From: CAZQYB01 sp964582985
GTDB lineage: Bacteria; Planctomycetota; Phycisphaerae; Sedimentisphaerales; Anaerobacaceae
DNA length: 29,911 bases
Assembly (NCBI GenBank): GCA_964582985.1
Contig: CAZOUM010000037.1
Location: 1 to 29,911 of the forward strand
Direction of reading: 5' to 3'
This document shows positions 8,548 through 15,908 of the stretch, piece after piece. How positions within the stretch are numbered: position 1 is the first letter of the stretch; every line of letters begins with the position of its first letter. The notes under the pieces were generated by a model, which saw nothing but the letters and a program-made list of their open reading frames with translations, did no database searches and was not told the DNA's origin. The position numbers were made by a program, and so were the translations under genes.

Positions 8548-9636
8548 CTAATATTTTTGGAACAACCGGCCCCATTCGGTTTTCATAAATTTTCGGATTC
8601 TTTTTTTGCCGATTATTGGATACCAAAAAAAGTCATGATAAACATTTGAGGCAAACGGCGCCCAAATAACCAGGGGCGAATGAAGCAGAGGTTTTTCGAG
8701 AAATCTCAAGGGCCCTTTTCTGAGCATCTGGTCGCCCCAGATAACAAGGCTTTTTTTCGTGGTAAAGCCGAAGTTCACATCATCGATTCGCTCGCCAACT
8801 ATTTCTATATTGTCCGGATTAGCGGCACCAAGCCCCCTTTCATCACACATACGCAGATACGGGATTTCCATAGGGTCATAACCCATCATTTTGGCTGCCA
8901 CCGCATCAATGGCAACCGAATCGGCGCTTGCCAGAACAAAGTTGCCTATCTTCGGCACCATTGTCCTCGGCCCAGCGCCATCGCCGCAGACGGTTCCATC
9001 CATAACGGCAAAAATCCCCGGATGAAGCTCCTTTTGCATAATAACTAAATCCACCAGGACCTCGTGGATATATTTGTGAGCGTAGTGACGCACTTCCTTA
9101 AGCAATCCTCCAAAAGCGTTTTTGATTGCTCCGGTGGTTTGCGAGTGGCCGTGCGTCTTCAAGGTCGGCAGATGAACCACATTTCTTCCTATGAACATCT
9201 TCGGTATTTCAATGCCTTCGGGGAAAATCCGGTCCAATTTTAAGAGCTTGCTCTTAAAGTCATACCTGACCCATTCAACATCCGTCAAAGGCGTGAAGGT
9301 CAACCCATACCTTTCCAGAACAGGCATCCATTTATTATTGTGAGCACCTTTCACCGGGTTGGTAACGACAGTTTTATTTTCAATCGGCAGAAGTTTTTCG
9401 CTTGAAAAGCCGTCTTCAATCAAAGTCTTTATAACACCTTCAACTTGCCAGGGCTCAGACGAACAGGCGGGAAAGTACTTTGTCCACGACAGGTTCAGCT
9501 TTATAAGCGTATCTATGTCCTTAGAGACGAACTTTTCATATTCTGCGAGGTGCATAACTTCCTTGTACATATCCAGGACCCTTTCGGGACTGGTTCTTAA
9601 TACCGCCACCTTCGACTTTTGTCCTTGCGAGTTCAT
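8548..9636 (-). CDS. DUF362 domain-containing protein
   Basis: This encodes 362 aa. It has DUF362 hallmarks: KLNLSW near residue 48, PTLKTHGHSQTTGAIKNAFG (about residues 177-196), ASADSVAIDAVAAKMMGYDP and GLGAANPDNIEIVGE. The family's function is not established; some members carry a ferredoxin domain with CxxCxxC clusters, and none is visible here. No signal peptide is seen. The C-terminal 60 residues are rich in Trp, Phe and basic residues (HDFFWYPIIGKKRIRKF) and could associate with a membrane. A GGAG site lies 10 bp before the ATG and a good promoter sits further upstream. The HAD phosphatase is the likely next gene of the unit. Confidence 0.85.
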   Translation of the reverse strand: MNSQGQKSKVAVLRTSPERVLDMYKEVMHLAEYEKFVSKDIDTLIKLNLSWTKYFPACSSEPWQVEGVIKTLIEDGFSSEKLLPIENKTVVTNPVKGAHNNKWMPVLERYGLTFTPLTDVEWVRYDFKSKLLKLDRIFPEGIEIPKMFIGRNVVHLPTLKTHGHSQTTGAIKNAFGGLLKEVRHYAHKYIHEVLVDLVIMQKELHPGIFAVMDGTVCGDGAGPRTMVPKIGNFVLASADSVAIDAVAAKMMGYDPMEIPYLRMCDERGLGAANPDNIEIVGERIDDVNFGFTTKKSLVIWGDQMLRKGPLRFLEKPLLHSPLVIWAPFASNVYHDFFWYPIIGKKRIRKFMKTEWGRLFQKY

Positions 9637-9700
9637 ATATAGTTCGCTCCACGTTGAAAACAGCGAATTTTACCCTATGCAATTCTTTTGACTTTAATGT

Positions 9701-9729
9701 ATACTAAAGTTTGAGCAGACGAGTGTCAA
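9701..9729 (-). promoter_or_regulatory. Candidate sigma-70 promoter for the DUF362-HAD unit
   Basis: On the minus strand a perfect TTGACA (9724-9729) lies 17 bp from TAGTAT (9701-9706), which matches the -10 consensus at 4 of 6 positions. It sits 65 bp ahead of the DUF362 start. Confidence 0.65.
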
Positions 9730-9780
9730 GAAAGAAGCGAAGAATCGACCTTATATTATAAATTTTTGCTGGAAAACACT

Positions 9781-10698
9781 ATGAAGAGTTATCTTTCCAT
9801 ACTGCGTTTATCTCACTGGAGTAAAAACATTTTTATTTTTGTTGCATTGATATTTGGCGGGGGGCTTGTGGGGCCGATTCGCGACGTGCTATCGGCAGTT
9901 GGCATCACCCTGGCCGGTTTTTTCTGTTTTTCGCTGGCGGCATCGGCAGTGTATATCTTCAATGACATAATCGACCGTAAGACGGACATTTTACATCCTG
10001 AAAAACGCAACAGAGCAATAGCATCGGGTGCGGTAACTGTCAGCCAGGCGGCAGTAATTTCCGTTGGATGTGCTGCGGCAGCGATTGTCTGGAGTTACGC
10101 TATCGTTCGCGAACTTGCGATTGTCATTGCAATATATATTGGACTGATGGTTCTCTACTCGCTTTTGCTAAAACGGATGATGATTCTGGATTGCGTGGCA
10201 ATATCAATTGGCTTTTGCCTGCGGGCGGTTGCGGGCGCTGTTATAGTAGGAGTGTTTATCTCGCCCTGGCTGCTTATCTGCACTTTTGCTTTGTGCCTGT
10301 TTCTCGGATTTGGCAAGCGGCGCAGTGAAATAGAACAGTTAGGTAAGGACAGCGAATCTTTCCGCAAAACACTTGCCGGCTACACACCGGAACTGCTTAG
10401 TCATATGCTCGATGTCACCAGTGGTCTGGCAGTTGTATGTTTCTTACTCTACGCAATGGATGAGAGGACGCTGCGGGTTTTCGGAACCAACAATCTTGTC
10501 TATACCACGCCGCTGGTCTTATACTGTATTTTCCGCTTTAGCGCGCTGATACAGAAAGGTAAGTATTCCGACCCTGTGCAATTTATCCTAAGAGACCTGC
10601 CGTTTCAGATTGCCTTTTGCATATGGGTTTTGGCTTGTATTGGAATAATCTATGCGGACAAGCTCAAGCTCAACTTTGGCAACACCTGGGCCTTTTGA
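9781..10698 (+). CDS. UbiA-family prenyltransferase, decaprenyl-phosphate phosphoribosyltransferase-like
   Basis: This encodes 305 aa with about eight or nine membrane helices. The first Asp-rich motif is NDIIDRKTDILHPEKRNR (residues 61-78), followed by AIASG. The second is around LKRMMILDCVAISIGFCLRA (130-149). The order NDxxDxxxDxxHPxKRxRxIAxG with a later FGKRRSEIEQL and RKTLAGYT matches the branch that includes mycobacterial 5-phosphoribosyl-1-diphosphate:decaprenyl-phosphate transferase more than UbiA or MenA. The likely reaction transfers a phosphoribosyl group to a lipid phosphate carrier, supplying a lipid-linked pentose for the envelope. I chose the ATG at 9781 (GGAAAA 6 bp ahead) over a TTG at 9766. 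The nearby HAD phosphatase may be functionally linked, but that is speculation. Confidence 0.82.
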   Translation: MKSYLSILRLSHWSKNIFIFVALIFGGGLVGPIRDVLSAVGITLAGFFCFSLAASAVYIFNDIIDRKTDILHPEKRNRAIASGAVTVSQAAVISVGCAAAAIVWSYAIVRELAIVIAIYIGLMVLYSLLLKRMMILDCVAISIGFCLRAVAGAVIVGVFISPWLLICTFALCLFLGFGKRRSEIEQLGKDSESFRKTLAGYTPELLSHMLDVTSGLAVVCFLLYAMDERTLRVFGTNNLVYTTPLVLYCIFRFSALIQKGKYSDPVQFILRDLPFQIAFCIWVLACIGIIYADKLKLNFGNTWAF

Positions 10699-10762
10699 TG
10701 TCGCGTGTATTTCGAATTCCGACCGAGAGACACTAACAATTCACGTATAAGAACAGGCGATT

Positions 10763-11482
10763 ATGGCAAGGCAAAGATTGCAAAAGGTTTTGGCTGCGGC
10801 GGGTGTCGATTCACGCAGAAAGTGCGAGGAGCTGATACTCGATGGAGCTGTCCGCGTAAACAGCAAAGTAGTAGATAAATTGCCGGTCTTTGTTGACCCT
10901 GAAAAGGATATTATAACAGTAAACGGCAAAAGGATTCGCGCTGCCCGAAAGATATATTTTCTTCTTAATAAGCCGAAGGGCGTGATTTGCACGAATTTTG
11001 ACCCACAGGGCAGGAAAAAGGCAATAGATGTAATAAAGAGTCGCGAGCGTATCTTCTGTGTCGGCAGACTGGATGCCGATAGCACAGGAGTACTAATTCT
11101 TACCAACGACAGTCAATTAGCAAATAAGCTAACTCATCCAAGATACAAAGTGCCTAAGATGTACGTTGCCGAGGTCAAGGGCGAAATTCGCGGCGAGCAT
11201 ATAGAAAAGCTAAAGAAAGGAATCTGGCTGGCGGAAGGCAAAACCGGCAAGGCATCGGTGAAGATATTGAAGCGCGGCCATAAGCAGTCGCTGCTCGAAA
11301 TAACAATTCAACAAGGGCTCAACCGCCAGGTCCGCAGAATGCTGGCCAAAGTCGGCCTGCGCGTAAAGTCGCTGAAGAGAACCCGAATCGGCAAACTCAG
11401 CGCGCGAGGGCTCGGCGTCGGGAGATTCAGGCCGCTAACCAAAGCGGAAATAGCATATCTAAAGAAAGTTACAAGTAAATAA
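10763..11482 (+). CDS. rluB: 23S rRNA pseudouridine synthase, RsuA/RluB/RluE/RluF family
   Basis: This encodes 239 aa. An N-terminal S4 RNA-binding domain (residues about 3-60; RLQKVLAAAGVDSRRKCEEL) is followed by the catalytic domain. The catalytic aspartate D104 lies in GRLDADSTGVLILTNDS, and the family signature QGLNRQVRRMLAKVGLRV is present. RluB modifies U2605 (E. coli numbering) in 23S rRNA; the paralogue RsuA acts on 16S and RluE lacks the S4 domain. Length and the S4 domain fit RluB best, but the family members cannot be separated surely by eye. It follows the prenyltransferase by 64 bp on the same strand and meets the dockerin-protein gene tail to tail with a 10-bp gap. Confidence 0.88.
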   Translation: MARQRLQKVLAAAGVDSRRKCEELILDGAVRVNSKVVDKLPVFVDPEKDIITVNGKRIRAARKIYFLLNKPKGVICTNFDPQGRKKAIDVIKSRERIFCVGRLDADSTGVLILTNDSQLANKLTHPRYKVPKMYVAEVKGEIRGEHIEKLKKGIWLAEGKTGKASVKILKRGHKQSLLEITIQQGLNRQVRRMLAKVGLRVKSLKRTRIGKLSARGLGVGRFRPLTKAEIAYLKKVTSK

Positions 11483-11492
11483 TCTTTGCACG

Positions 11493-12776
11493 TCAGTGCC
11501 AGGCTGATTCCCAGAGCCAGGTATCGGCGAAATCGGCGAAGTCTTCGAAGTTGACCAAGCCGTCAAGATTGAAATCGGCTGCGTTGGTGTACGTGCCGGG
11601 CTGCCAGATTATGTTGCAGTTGTCGTTCGTGAAGTCTCCTTGAATTATAATCCTGCCGCCAACCATCCTGATAGTTCCATTGTTGCATACACAGTCGCCG
11701 GTAACGAGTGTGGTACCATCGCTTATCTCAAGTGTGGCGTTCGGGTCAATTTCTACGTCGCCGACGATATTTGTCGGGCCTGTAAGCTGGATTAGGCCGT
11801 TAGGGTCTATGAAGACATCGCCGGTGATCGTTCCGAAGCCAGAGAGCGTTGCGCCAGCCGAGTGGGTAATGTTCCGTGCAGCCAAAGTACCGCCAAGCAG
11901 TTTAATAATCCCGTCCGCCTCACCGGAAGCATTAACCAGGTTGCAGTCAAAAGCGACTCCGCCGCCGGCATTGACATTTATAGTACCGCAATTCTCGACA
12001 TCCTGCTCCGAGTTAATCTGCAGCGACGATACGGGCGTGTTGCTTAAGGTGCCTTGTTGAGTCATGGAGTTGGTCCGCAGAGCAAGCGAGCCTCCATACG
12101 CAGTAATTTCACCTTGATTTTGCAGTAGTTGCTCCACGTAAAGGACACCAAAGCCTCTAATAACACCGGTGCTGTCATTATCCAGAGTTTGGTCTACGCC
12201 ACATTCACCGCCATAAAGATTAATCTGCCCGTTATTATATAAATCACTGTCGCACAAAAGGTCGCTGGCGTGAATAATGATAAGCTCACCTTCATTTTCC
12301 AAGTCACCGTCGACATCATTTTCGCCTTCGGCTAATATTACCGCACCTGCAAGATTATACAAATCGGCTTCTATCTCGGCTTCACACAACTCAAGCATTC
12401 CCCAGTTTGTCACATTGGCGTCAATTTCAATGTCCTCAATCTCCAGGTTTCCATAGTTTGTCAGGCCATTTTCTACAGTAAGTAGCACCCAATCTGACGT
12501 CCAGGCTTCCAACCAAACGTTGCCATAGCAGTCCAATTGGTCTATTGTACGAGGTTGCTGCAAGCCAACCCCTACCCAATCCTCGCTGCCGCTGTCTATC
12601 GTCACAACAAAGCTATTCCCGTCATTGTCCGGTACAATGTTCGGGTCCCAGTTGCTTGCCTGTTTCCATTCGCCACCATCGCCACCAACCCAGTTCGAAT
12701 CGATGACGGCAGCTTGAGCTTGGCAAGCTGAAAAAACTAATACAACGGCCGTTAACATTAATACTCTTTTAAACAT
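11493..12776 (-). CDS. Secreted beta-helix-like protein with C-terminal dockerin-like half module
   Basis: This encodes 427 aa. It begins with a signal peptide (MFKRVLMLTAVVLVFSACQAQA); cleavage after AQA is likely, though a Cys at 18 could permit lipidation (its box FSAC is not canonical). The region about 30-395 has no catalytic motif. It consists of repeated short strands with Asn-Gly turns (NYGNLEIED, NWGMLELCE, NEGELIIIH, NNGQINLYGG, NQGEITAYGG), which suggests a right-handed beta-solenoid as in pectin-lyase-like or autotransporter passenger proteins. The C-terminus (about 398-427), DFNLDGLVNFEDFADFADTW, is a calcium-binding dockerin half with D-x-N-x-D-G. Such endings are common in secreted planctomycete proteins and may act in export or anchoring. 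A strong AAGGAAGG ribosome site precedes the ATG. Substrate is unknown. Confidence 0.82.
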   Translation of the reverse strand: MFKRVLMLTAVVLVFSACQAQAAVIDSNWVGGDGGEWKQASNWDPNIVPDNDGNSFVVTIDSGSEDWVGVGLQQPRTIDQLDCYGNVWLEAWTSDWVLLTVENGLTNYGNLEIEDIEIDANVTNWGMLELCEAEIEADLYNLAGAVILAEGENDVDGDLENEGELIIIHASDLLCDSDLYNNGQINLYGGECGVDQTLDNDSTGVIRGFGVLYVEQLLQNQGEITAYGGSLALRTNSMTQQGTLSNTPVSSLQINSEQDVENCGTINVNAGGGVAFDCNLVNASGEADGIIKLLGGTLAARNITHSAGATLSGFGTITGDVFIDPNGLIQLTGPTNIVGDVEIDPNATLEISDGTTLVTGDCVCNNGTIRMVGGRIIIQGDFTNDNCNIIWQPGTYTNAADFNLDGLVNFEDFADFADTWLWESAWH

Positions 12777-12900
12777 AACCCACCTTCCTTTCTTGCTAAA
12801 ACCCGCGGTAAAATCACGGGCTAAATATAAAAGAATAAATTGGCGGTTTTCACTGCTTGCCGCACCTCAGTTTCCTTTTCCTAGTAATATATCGCGTTTA

Positions 12901-12925
12901 GGCATAATGTCAAGAAAATTATGCC
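12901..12925. other. Perfect 8-bp inverted repeat in a divergent intergenic region
   Basis: GGCATAAT (12901-12908) and ATTATGCC (12918-12925) are exact reverse complements separated by 9 bp. It lies between the divergent dockerin-protein gene and rpmB, upstream of the rpmB promoter. No T-run follows, so it could be an operator or an RNA hairpin rather than a terminator. Confidence 0.45.
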
Positions 12926-12981
12926 CTCAAGCAGCATTTGCCGGTACGGTGGGTTTTTTGCAGCGAAATGTGCTTTTGCTC

Positions 12982-13009
12982 TTGCAATTTTCGTGCAGAG
13001 TCGTATAGT
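12982..13009 (+). promoter_or_regulatory. Candidate sigma-70 promoter for rpmB
   Basis: TTGCAA (12982-12987) and TATAGT (13004-13009) are separated by 16 bp. The -10 box matches 5 of 6. The leader to the ATG is about 50 nt and contains AGGAG at 13052-13056, 8 bp before the start. Confidence 0.6.
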
Positions 13010-13064
13010 TGTTAGTTTGTGAATGTGAAGTGAAGCGCGAGCTGCGAAGTTAGGAGTGCGTTAA

Positions 13065-13331
13065 ATGTCGAGAGTGTGTTATTTTACGGGTAAGCGGACA
13101 GTAGCGGGCAGGAGTATCGCCCGGCGTGGTAAGGCCAAGCATCTTGGCGGGGTCGGCAGGAAGGTTACCGGTATTACCAAGCGGAAATTCAAGCCGAATA
13201 TACAAAGGGTTCGGGCTGTGGTTGACGGCAAGGTATGCAGGATCAAGGTCTCAGCCAAGGCCATACGGATGGGTCTTGTTCAAAAACCACCCAAGCGAAA
13301 TTACAAGCCCGCCGAAAAGGCAACCGGCTAA
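13065..13331 (+). CDS. rpmB: 50S ribosomal protein bL28
   Basis: This encodes 88 aa. bL28 is a basic component of the large ribosomal subunit. Family hallmarks are the N-terminus MSRVCYFTGKRTVAGRSIA, KRKFKPNIQRVRAVVDG and the end VSAKAIRMGLVQKP. Only single Cys residues occur, so it is the zinc-free form (no CxxC pairs). Length is slightly above the usual 65-80 aa because of a basic C-terminal tail (KRNYKPAEKATG). An AGGAG site lies 8 bp before the ATG, a promoter is upstream and a clear intrinsic terminator follows at 13363-13392, so the gene is probably monocistronic. Confidence 0.95.
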   Translation: MSRVCYFTGKRTVAGRSIARRGKAKHLGGVGRKVTGITKRKFKPNIQRVRAVVDGKVCRIKVSAKAIRMGLVQKPPKRNYKPAEKATG

Positions 13332-13362
13332 GAGATTAATCCTGCACGGCAAGTTACTTACG

Positions 13363-13392
13363 GCGAGGCGGGTTTTGCCTCGCTTTTTGTTT
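13363..13392 (+). terminator. Rho-independent terminator of rpmB
   Basis: The 7-bp perfect stem GCGAGGC (13363-13369) / GCCTCGC (13377-13383) has a 7-nt loop and is followed by TTTTTGTTT. It lies about 30 bp after the rpmB stop. Confidence 0.9.
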
Positions 13393-13410
13393 AGGAGGGG
13401 CCAAAAAAGC

Positions 13411-13440
13411 CACAGATGAACACAGATTGACACAGATTAA
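13411..13440. repeat. Three 10-bp direct repeats ahead of gatC copy 1
   Basis: CACAGATGAA, CACAGATTGA and CACAGATTAA follow directly on one another. Except for its first two bases the block is copied again with gatC copy 2 at 13816-13843. I believe this kind of CACAGATT run recurs between genes in planctomycete genomes, but that is memory, not checked. Confidence 0.7.
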
Positions 13441-13505
13441 AATAAGAGTGAAAAAACAAAAAATATAAATCAGTGAAATCTGTTGCAAAAAGCAGATAGG
13501 AAAAA

Positions 13506-13811
13506 ATGGTGGAAAAAATCGGCCAGGAGCAGGTGAGAAAGGTTGCCAAGCTATCTCGTTTAGAGCTGACTGAAGCGGAAATTGAGGAATTTACGAGCCA
13601 GCTAAGTGCAATCCCTGACTATATGGAAAAGATGAATGAACTCGATACCACTGATGTTGAGCCGCTGGCGCCTTGCCTACCCATCACTAACGTTTTCCGT
13701 GAGGACTCAGTGAACGAATCGCTCGGAACCAAAACGACACTGGCGAATGCGCCGCAACGGGATGGCGAATTCTTCAAGGTGCCGAAGATACTTGATGATA
13801 GCACCGGGTAG
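13506..13811 (+). CDS. gatC: Asp/Glu-tRNA amidotransferase subunit C, copy 1
   Basis: This encodes 101 aa. GatC is the small, mostly helical subunit that wraps around GatA in GatCAB, the enzyme converting Glu-tRNA(Gln) and/or Asp-tRNA(Asn) to the amidated forms. Family motifs are QVRKVAKLSRLELTEAEIEE, FTSQLSAIPDYMEKMNELDT, VEPLAPCLPITNVFREDSV and the end FFKVPKILD. The frame is complete and of normal length, with AGGAAAAA before the ATG. GatA normally follows; here a second identical gatC, an unrelated gene and then a broken gatA follow. Both gatC copies look functional. It lies after the rpmB terminator, so it must have its own promoter. Confidence 0.93.
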   Translation: MVEKIGQEQVRKVAKLSRLELTEAEIEEFTSQLSAIPDYMEKMNELDTTDVEPLAPCLPITNVFREDSVNESLGTKTTLANAPQRDGEFFKVPKILDDSTG

Positions 13812-13908
13812 TTCTCAGATGAACACAGATTGACACAGATTAAAATAAGAGTGAAAAAACAAAAAATATAAATCAGTGAAATCTGTTGCAAAAAGCAGAT
13901 AGGAAAAA

Positions 13909-14214
13909 ATGGTGGAAAAAATCGGCCAGGAGCAGGTGAGAAAGGTTGCCAAGCTATCTCGTTTAGAGCTGACTGAAGCGGAAATTGAGGAATTTACGAG
14001 CCAGCTAAGTGCAATCCCTGACTATATGGAAAAGATGAATGAACTCGATACCACTGATGTTGAGCCGCTGGCGCCTTGCCTACCCATCACTAACGTTTTC
14101 CGTGAGGACTCAGTGAACGAATCGCTCGGAACCAAAACGACACTGGCGAATGCGCCGCAACGGGATGGCGAATTCTTCAAGGTGCCGAAGATACTTGATG
14201 ATAGCACCGGGTAG
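13909..14214 (+). CDS. gatC: Asp/Glu-tRNA amidotransferase subunit C, copy 2
   Basis: This copy is identical to the first, at both protein and DNA level including the ribosome site and 93 bp upstream, so it should be expressed alike. It starts 97 bp after the stop of copy 1. Downstream, 48 bp separate it from the sugar-isomerase-like gene. Two identical copies are unstable to recombination, so one may be lost quickly in culture, or may exist in only part of the population. In a fragmentary metagenome assembly a repeat of this length could also be artificial. Everything else said of copy 1 holds here. Confidence 0.88.
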   Translation: MVEKIGQEQVRKVAKLSRLELTEAEIEEFTSQLSAIPDYMEKMNELDTTDVEPLAPCLPITNVFREDSVNESLGTKTTLANAPQRDGEFFKVPKILDDSTG

Positions 14215-14262
14215 TTCTTGTTAGACAGTTGATTAAGAAATATATTCAAGGAGAAGACAAAA

Positions 14263-15099
14263 ATGAGAATTGGAATTCATACTGACAACTATCGTTTAGA
14301 ATCGCGAAGCGCGGAGTACTGCTTCGACAGCGTCGCGCGGATTGGCGCAAAATATACCGAATTGAATATGATGCAGGGGTTCGACCTCTTCCAGGGTCAG
14401 GGCTTCATCCCGAATATCAGCATGTATGAGGACCCTTTTGAAATTCGGGAGATGCTTGAGAAGCGAGGGCTGACGGTGAGTTGTCTTGACGCGCACTACC
14501 CGCTCTGGTCGTATCGCTGCATTGAACACATGCGTATGGCTATTCTCTTTGCCGACCAGATGGGCGTCGACGCTATTGCCACGACGGATTCGGATGAACT
14601 TCCCAAAGGTCTGAGTGAGGAAGAGGCATTTACCATTATTAAGTACCACCTTGGCGAAGTTCTGAGATTTGCCGACCGGCACAAAGTGGCGGTGTGTCTG
14701 GAGCCGCACGGCGAGCTTACCAATCATCCGGAGAAGATGCAGCGGCTGGTTAGCTGCCACAACAGCGAATATCTGCGCATCAACTTTGATACAGGCAATA
14801 CTTTTGTGCGGGGATGGCAGCCGCAAGAGTTTCTGGCGCAGGTGATTGATAAGGTGCATCACTGCCACGTAAAGGATGTGGCGCCGGAACTGGCTTCAGA
14901 AAGCCGAGGTGAAGAGACAGGGATAATATCCAGTGATGTCTACGTAGGGGAGGGAGTTAACGCACAGAATATCATCGAGTGTCTGAAGGTTTTCAAGAAA
15001 CATGGCTTTGAAGGTGTGCTCTGTTTGGAGTGCGGTGGAGAAGCGAAGTCGGAAGCGAGCTTCAAGTGGTTGTCCGAGCAGGTAGCCTCATTGGAATGA
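14263..15099 (+). CDS. Sugar phosphate isomerase/epimerase-like TIM barrel (AP endonuclease 2 family)
   Basis: This encodes 278 aa. It resembles the xylose-isomerase-like TIM barrel family, which includes hydroxypyruvate isomerase, tagatose epimerase and inosose dehydratase. It probably rearranges a sugar or sugar acid with a divalent metal. Metal-site segments are CLEPHGELTNH (Glu), RINFDTGNTF (Asp), HHCHVKDV (His) and CLECGGEA (Glu), the usual E-D-H-E set. The N-terminus MRIGIHTDNYRLE is the first barrel strand. AAGGAGA lies 8 bp ahead of the ATG. It sits between gatC copy 2 and the gatA remnant, and near a cupin and two AKR-like genes, so a role in a small carbohydrate-utilisation cluster is possible. 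The substrate is unknown. Confidence 0.8.
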   Translation: MRIGIHTDNYRLESRSAEYCFDSVARIGAKYTELNMMQGFDLFQGQGFIPNISMYEDPFEIREMLEKRGLTVSCLDAHYPLWSYRCIEHMRMAILFADQMGVDAIATTDSDELPKGLSEEEAFTIIKYHLGEVLRFADRHKVAVCLEPHGELTNHPEKMQRLVSCHNSEYLRINFDTGNTFVRGWQPQEFLAQVIDKVHHCHVKDVAPELASESRGEETGIISSDVYVGEGVNAQNIIECLKVFKKHGFEGVLCLECGGEAKSEASFKWLSEQVASLE

Positions 15100-15122
15100 C
15101 CCGGCACAGGGGCTTTTAGTTT

Positions 15123-15394
15123 ATGCCGAGTGAACTGTTGGATATGAATTGCAGGTAGCTGCGAGACAGAATCGCTGCACGCGAGATAAAAAGTGTGGTA
15201 GGTACCAGAGCTGTTTTCGATGCTATGGGAAAGTATGAGCCAAAAGTAGGCGCCGATATCAGTACCTTCAAAGAGCGGGCATTAGCAAAATCAAAGGAAG
15301 TCGACAGTAGAATAGCGGCCGGTGAGCCGGTAGGTAGTCTGGCCGGGCAAACCTAAAGAGCGCCTCGGAAATACTTGACAAGAAACTTACTTAA
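15123..15394 (+). pseudogene. gatA: gatA N-terminal remnant with internal stop and deletion
   Basis: Reading from the ATG at 15123 gives a GatA N-terminus interrupted by one TAG (15156-15158): MPSELLDMNCR, stop, LRDRIAAREIKSVVGTRAVF and so on through KYEPKVGADISTFKERALAK, EVDSRIAAGEPVGSLAG. This aligns by eye, segment by segment, with known GatA N-termini up to just before the catalytic-lysine segment (GxPIxxKDN). It then ends at 15354-15356 (TAA). In the next frame, 15356-15391 reads KSASEILDKKLT, which resembles the T-x-A-S-x-I-L-E segment that follows in GatA, as if about a dozen codons were deleted with a frameshift. The amidase body (Lys-Ser-Ser triad) is absent. A functional gatA must exist elsewhere if GatCAB is used. 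Confidence 0.8.
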
Positions 15395-15422
15395 AACCTG
15401 TTGTATTACAAAAGGGAACAAT

Positions 15423-15767
15423 ATGAAGATAGAAAAAAGCAGTGACGTCCCCAAAGCTCCGGTAAAGCTGGAAGGAGCAAAGGACGTAGAGATAAGGTGG
15501 CTTATCGCCAAAGATGATGGGGCAGAAAATATGGCGATGCGAATGTTCGAATTGAGACCCGGCGGTCACACTCCCTTGCATACGCATCCTCACGAACACG
15601 AGGTTTTTATAGTTGAAGGCGAAGGCGTTCTTGTTTTTGAAGGCAAGGAATATGAGTTTGGCGCCGAGGACGTTATATTTGTGCCCGGAAACAAAGAGCA
15701 CCAATTTCGGAATGCCGGAAATTCTGTTCTGCGATTGCTTTGCATTATTCCAGCATCAGCAACATAA
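15423..15767 (+). CDS. Small single-domain cupin
   Basis: This encodes 114 aa. The cupin_2 beta-barrel is clear: the metal-binding motif 1 GGHTPLHTHPHEHEVFIVEG supplies H53, H55 and E60, and motif 2 around DVIFVPGNKEHQFRNAG supplies H93. Such stand-alone cupins bind a metal and act as sugar isomerases, dioxygenases or sensors; here the role cannot be told. The ATG at 15423 is preceded by AAGGGAAC, so I prefer it to an in-frame start at 15375 that overlaps the gatA remnant. It is the third gene after gatC in a run of carbohydrate-like genes and could take part in the same pathway. The next 140 bp to the AKR gene hold a promoter. Confidence 0.85.
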   Translation: MKIEKSSDVPKAPVKLEGAKDVEIRWLIAKDDGAENMAMRMFELRPGGHTPLHTHPHEHEVFIVEGEGVLVFEGKEYEFGAEDVIFVPGNKEHQFRNAGNSVLRLLCIIPASAT

Positions 15768-15831
15768 GGCCGTATTTGAAGCTCCTTCTGCAGATTATCG
15801 CAAAGAAACCAAGCAATACAGCAAAAGGGTC

Positions 15832-15860
15832 TTGAAATTCTTCGCGGATTGGGTTATAAA
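15832..15860 (+). promoter_or_regulatory. Candidate sigma-70 promoter for AKR-like gene 1
   Basis: TTGAAA (15832-15837) and TATAAA (15855-15860) are spaced 17 bp, 49 bp before the ATG. The same order, box sequence and spacing recurs upstream of AKR-like gene 2, with matching bases GGT just before the -10, and the sequence TAATTATCAGAC lies after it in both. Confidence 0.6.
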
Positions 15861-15908
15861 GTCTATGTTGAACTCTAATTATCAGACTTTAGTGAAAAGG
15901 TGGAACCT

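Larger units (their letters stand above)
13413..14218. repeat. Exact 403-bp tandem duplication carrying gatC
   Basis: Bases 13413-13815 and 13816-14218 are identical as far as I can compare them by eye. Each unit holds 93 bp of upstream sequence, the whole gatC frame and the TTCT after its stop. The units abut directly, with no insertion-sequence ends or inverted repeats at the edges. Either the duplication is very recent, or it is an assembly artefact. Confidence 0.95.
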
